64,000 nt of DNA, from contig OZ241383.1 of assembly GCA_965200775.1 (NCBI GenBank), positions 1,426,001 through 1,490,000 on the forward strand, given 5' to 3'. Shown here piece after piece: positions 62,647-64,000 of this stretch. How positions within the stretch are numbered: position 1 is the stretch's first letter; every line of letters starts with the position of its first letter. Both the position numbers and the translations under genes were made by a program. The notes beneath the pieces are model-generated. The model saw only the letters and a list, made by a program, of their open reading frames with translations. It was not told the DNA's origin and did not search any database. The DNA comes from Poriferisocius sp965200775 (GTDB lineage: Bacteria; Actinomycetota; Acidimicrobiia; Acidimicrobiales; Bin134).

Positions 62647-62655
62647 CGCTTCAGG

Positions 62656-63459
62656 CTATTCGGGTTCGGCGGCAACCTGGGCGGTTACCAGTGCAGAATC
62701 CACAGTCGAAGCAGGGCCGCCGCGTTCCAGCAAGAGGAAGAACTCGACGTTGCCCCGCGCTCCCCTCAGCACCGACGGCGCCGCAGCCTGAGCCGGGACG
62801 CCCCACAGTTCAGCCGCTTCGATCACCTGGTCGAGCGCCGACCGCCATAGTTCGGGGTCGCGGATCACTCCCTGGCCTCGGCCCGCTTCCCGGCGGCCAA
62901 CCTCGAACTGGGGCTTGACCAGAACCACCAGCGGCGCACTCGGCCCGGCCAAGCCGACCAGCGCCGGCATGACCGTGACCAGCGAGATGAACGATAGGTC
63001 GGCGGTGACAAGGTCGAACGGTGCTCCGATACCGGCCGGGTCCACGTCGCGGATGTTGGTGCGCTCGTGGAGCGTCACACGGGAGTCGGCGGCCAGGCGC
63101 TCGTGCATCTGAGCCCGCCCCACATCCACACCCACCACTTCGGTGGCCCCGCTCTGTAGCAGGCAGTCGGTGAATCCGCCGGTGGAAGAGCCCACATCGC
63201 AGCACCGCTTCCCGGCCACATCGAGGGTAAAAGCAGCGATGGCACCGGCCAGCTTCTCCCCTCCCCGGCTCACATACCGGGGAGGCGACCCGGACAACTC
63301 GAGGGCGTCGCCGGGGAGCACCATTCGAGCGGCACGCTGAGCCACCGCCCCGTTCACCATCACCTGGCCGGCAGCAACCGCCGCTTGAGCCCGCTCCCGG
63401 CTCGGGGCCAAGCCGCGACGGACCAGCTCAGCGTCGAGTCGTCGCCGGGGCCGGCTCAT
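62656..63459 (-). CDS. tlyA: TlyA-family 16S/23S rRNA methyltransferase (hemolysin A-like)
   Basis: A 267-residue protein with an N-terminal S4 RNA-binding domain (RRLDAELVRRGLAPSRERAQAAVAAGQVMVNG) and an FtsJ-type SAM methyltransferase domain. The latter shows YVSRGGEKLAGA, DVGSSTGGFTDCLLQ (SAM site), DLSFISL and LVKPQFEVG; this is the K-D-K-E arrangement of 2'-O-methyltransferases. In mycobacteria TlyA methylates rRNA and affects capreomycin susceptibility. It is followed by nadK nine bases on. Confidence 0.96.
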   Translation of the reverse strand: MSRPRRRLDAELVRRGLAPSRERAQAAVAAGQVMVNGAVAQRAARMVLPGDALELSGSPPRYVSRGGEKLAGAIAAFTLDVAGKRCCDVGSSTGGFTDCLLQSGATEVVGVDVGRAQMHERLAADSRVTLHERTNIRDVDPAGIGAPFDLVTADLSFISLVTVMPALVGLAGPSAPLVVLVKPQFEVGRREAGRGQGVIRDPELWRSALDQVIEAAELWGVPAQAAAPSVLRGARGNVEFFLLLERGGPASTVDSALVTAQVAAEPE

Positions 63460-63521
63460 CGGCGGCGTCTCTTCCCGACTCGTGCTCCATCAGGTCGTGC
63501 GCCCCATCAGGCATCGACCTC

Positions 63522-64000
63522 CTAGTGACAGATCCCGAATTGATCGACCAGCGCGGCGAGGTCGGGGGCGCAGTAGGCCGGCTCGGGATCCACCGGAAGA
63601 TCGTCGGCGCCGGTAACCCCGCTCAGCACCAGGGCGAACTCGTAGCCCAGAGCCTGGGCGAACCGTCCGTCGGAATCGGGCCGATCGCCCACCACCACGC
63701 CGGTGTCGCCGATCCGATCTCGCACGCACTCCACCACGGGAAGGTTGGGCTTGCCTGCCATGGTGGGCGTGGTCTCGGACGCAGTTGCCACGGCAGCGAG
63801 AATCGACCCTCCACCCGGTTCCAACCCGGTTTCGGTGGGATAGCTGGGGTCGTGGTTGGAACCGATCAGCCGAGCCCCGTCCCGAACTGCTCGCATCGCC
63901 CGGCTCAGCTTCTCGTAGTCGAAGGCGCGGTCGATGCCCACGATCACCGCGTCGGCCGGCTCGGCAAAACAGACCTCGGCCCCTGCCAGCTCCACCGCCT
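63522..64000 (-). CDS. HAD-superfamily (NagD/PGP-like) phosphatase, N-terminus beyond the window
   Basis: The last 159 residues of a HAD-IIA phosphatase run off the right end. Visible are YEKLSRAMRAVRDGARLIGSNHDPSYP, the substrate-loop lysine in TPTMAGKPNLPVVECV, the VVVGDRPDSDGRFAQALGY segment (metal Asp) and LVLSGVTG. The N-terminal nucleophile motif (DXDGT/V) is outside. Such enzymes dephosphorylate small sugar or glycerol phosphates. It precedes tlyA as in the mycobacterial gene order. Stop TAG at 63522-63524. Confidence 0.9.
   Translation of the reverse strand, partial: AVELAGAEVCFAEPADAVIVGIDRAFDYEKLSRAMRAVRDGARLIGSNHDPSYPTETGLEPGGGSILAAVATASETTPTMAGKPNLPVVECVRDRIGDTGVVVGDRPDSDGRFAQALGYEFALVLSGVTGADDLPVDPEPAYCAPDLAALVDQFGICH

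Noticed and set aside
1..64000. tRNA, rRNA, insertion sequences, prophage genes
   Set aside because: No rRNA or tRNA pattern was seen in the intergenic gaps, and no transposase or phage protein is among the frames; the only tyrosine recombinase is the core XerD.

Overview
The window looks like a chromosomal segment of a high-GC actinobacterium, most likely from the class Acidimicrobiia. The reasons are the gene order HAD phosphatase-tlyA-nadK-recN-pyrG-NUDIX-xerD, a Kgd-type fused 2-oxoglutarate enzyme, GatCAB beside a PASTA kinase, two LLM/F420-type flavoproteins, CYP125-like P450 and CaiB/MaoC lipid enzymes, and many start codons placed 6-8 nt after a TANNNT box (leaderless transcripts). 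The class assignment is inference; no rRNA or tRNA gene was seen.

Layout. 87-6328: an epoxide-hydrolase-like protein, gatC-gatA-gatB (minus strand), a membrane PASTA Ser/Thr kinase and a small anchored protein. 6350-21058: a minus-strand run of 13 tightly packed genes, read as cupin, creatininase, sugar-type ABC permease and lipoprotein, GMC oxidoreductase with small subunit, alcohol and aldehyde dehydrogenases, class II aldolase, a molybdenum hydroxylase large subunit, the ABC ATPase, an LLM oxidoreductase, a class III aminotransferase and a MarR regulator. It reads as one uptake-and-oxidation pathway for an unidentified small organic substrate. 21230-27763: a membrane protein, a double-domain CaiB CoA-transferase, a P450, a hotdog thioesterase and a MaoC hydratase, suggesting steroid or lipid catabolism. 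27805-32150: one large secreted repeat protein broken by an in-frame TAG and a one-base frameshift.

32388-41305: a 3-hydroxyisobutyrate-type dehydrogenase, a PQQ-repeat protein, then a selenoprotein of the UGSC family whose TGA codon (35215-35217) splits the reading frame, with an uncharacterised partner gene, a DUF6159-like membrane protein, a SnoaL-like protein, a second double CaiB transferase and an SDR. 41347-46420: an LLM protein, a zincin-like metallopeptidase, then an AbiE-type toxin-antitoxin module lying between two exact 17-bp direct repeats, and a short UvrD-family helicase.

46460-64000: mostly housekeeping: CPA2 antiporter with universal stress domains, exonuclease III, kgd, a SulP transporter, an amidohydrolase, an HD protein, xerD, NUDIX, pyrG, recN, nadK, tlyA and a partial HAD phosphatase. 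Between recN and pyrG, where mycobacteria carry two further genes, there is instead a 65-bp duplication carrying two identical palindromes.

The best candidates for new biology are the UGSC selenoprotein with its partner gene, the AbiE island with its flanking repeats, and the 13-gene catabolic operon with a lone molybdenum subunit.
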